DNA of 64,000 nt. It comes from Tindallia magadiensis. Lineage in GTDB: Bacteria; Bacillota; Clostridia; Peptostreptococcales; Tindalliaceae. The notes below the pieces were generated by a model. That model saw only the letters and a program-made list of their open reading frames with translations, had not been told where the DNA came from and made no database searches. Below are positions 63,525 to 64,000 of this stretch, in pieces. Location: contig NZ_FOQA01000001.1 in assembly GCF_900113635.1 (NCBI RefSeq), positions 682,001 through 746,000 on the forward strand. The letters run 5' to 3'. How positions within the stretch are numbered: the first letter of the stretch is position 1; each line of letters starts with the position of its first letter. The position numbers and the translations under genes were made by a program.

Positions 63525-64000
63525 ATGGATGAAGGAAAAATAGTTTTAAAAGCATCAATACAAGGCATGTTAAGTATGTTGATGAAATTTGTCTCTCTAT
63601 TAGTAGTAGTGATGATTGTTTTTTTTCGAGTAAGAAAATTTCAACAGTCGATCATGCAGGAGTATTCCGTTGGCTATGTTTCAGCTCTTACACAGATTTT
63701 AGATACTGATATGGAATTAGTTGAGCTAGGCATGCTTCTGGTTTCTTATCTTGTCAGTTTGGTTTTACTAACCGCTATTCTTTATTCTTTATACCACTTA
63801 TTTTCCTTGCTTTTTGGACTTTCGTCCAGTACTGTCATTGATTTCCAACAAGGACGAATCGTTCAAAAGTCTCTTCGTTTCCCTTTTTTGCGTATCGAAG
63901 ACGAAAATCGATTTCATCAGTTGATTCAGGTTCGAGTTGAGCAGAATCTTATTGACGGTATTTTACAGGGCGGAACGCTATACATTGAATACTTAGTAGA
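63525..64000 (+). CDS. Hypothetical membrane protein (3' end cut by window)
   Basis: An open reading begins with ATG 63525 after GGAGG (8-base spacing) and stays open to the window end (158 codons). A hydrophobic segment at ~18-34 (LMKFVSLLVVVMIVFF) and a second at ~68-95 (LLVSYLVSLVLLTAILYSL) flank an extracytoplasmic loop. They are followed by a soluble part (STVIDFQQGRIVQKSLRFPFLRI) resembling a membrane-linked PH-like domain. I do not recognise the family. It lies 45 bases after the MATE gene and may be cotranscribed with it. Confidence 0.72.
   Translation, partial: MDEGKIVLKASIQGMLSMLMKFVSLLVVVMIVFFRVRKFQQSIMQEYSVGYVSALTQILDTDMELVELGMLLVSYLVSLVLLTAILYSLYHLFSLLFGLSSSTVIDFQQGRIVQKSLRFPFLRIEDENRFHQLIQVRVEQNLIDGILQGGTLYIEYLV

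Overview
The window looks like chromosomal DNA of an anaerobic, low-G+C Firmicute of the class Clostridia (about 40% G+C by eye). The evidence is a ferredoxin-based metabolism (pyruvate:ferredoxin oxidoreductase, tungsten-type aldehyde oxidoreductase, Hdr/Flox proteins), strong AGGAGG ribosome sites with frequent GTG/TTG starts, S-layer-homology domains, a glmS ribozyme, a cobalamin riboswitch and a probable selenoprotein. I see no transposons, phage genes, CRISPR arrays, tRNA or rRNA. Calls rest on recognisable motifs and family knowledge; no database search was possible.

Region 1 (1-6.2 kb, minus strand): the start of a Lin0512-family gene, then an aldehyde:ferredoxin oxidoreductase operon (AOR, MoaD/ThiS-like protein, CBS-pair protein). 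It is followed by a PocR-PAS sensor that directly abuts a GAF-PAS sigma-54 activator.

Region 2 (6.2-21.5 kb): the most notable part. Eleven minus-strand genes encode, in transcription order, a tartrate dehydratase/fumarase pair (TtdAB type), a soluble fumarate-reductase-like iron-sulfur protein and flavoprotein, HdrB, HdrC, HdrA, an MvhD-like protein and three Flox-like proteins. Together they suggest a cytoplasmic flavin-based bifurcating complex linking NADH, ferredoxin and fumarate/succinate. A GntR/FCD regulator, a succinyl-CoA:acetate CoA-transferase, a DUF3870 protein and a Na+/solute symporter sit beside it. They fit uptake and fermentation of C4 acids to succinate.

Region 3 (21.7-34.8 kb): housekeeping and accessory genes. 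These are endonuclease IV, a DJ-1/PfpI protein, a GlnK/GlnL-like two-component system followed by a dicarboxylate/amino-acid symporter and an Asp/Glu racemase, a DUF4349 lipoprotein, an SLH-NlpC/P60 hydrolase, DNA polymerase IV, methionine gamma-lyase and a secreted beta-propeller protein.

Region 4 (34.9-47.5 kb): an oligopeptide/nickel-type ABC transporter plus a methyltransferase under a cobalamin riboswitch, then a tripartite tricarboxylate transporter (TctA, TctB) preceded by three tandem paralogous binding proteins separated by strong hairpins.

Region 5 (47.5-64 kb): glmS with its self-cleaving ribozyme, glmM, a DUF1858/unknown/hemerythrin operon, pyruvate:ferredoxin oxidoreductase, an HD-domain protein, a cytosolic parvulin, an apparent selenocysteine-containing protein with an in-frame TGA and SECIS-like hairpin, two FAD-dependent oxidoreductases, serine acetyltransferase, a MATE exporter and the start of a membrane protein cut by the window end.
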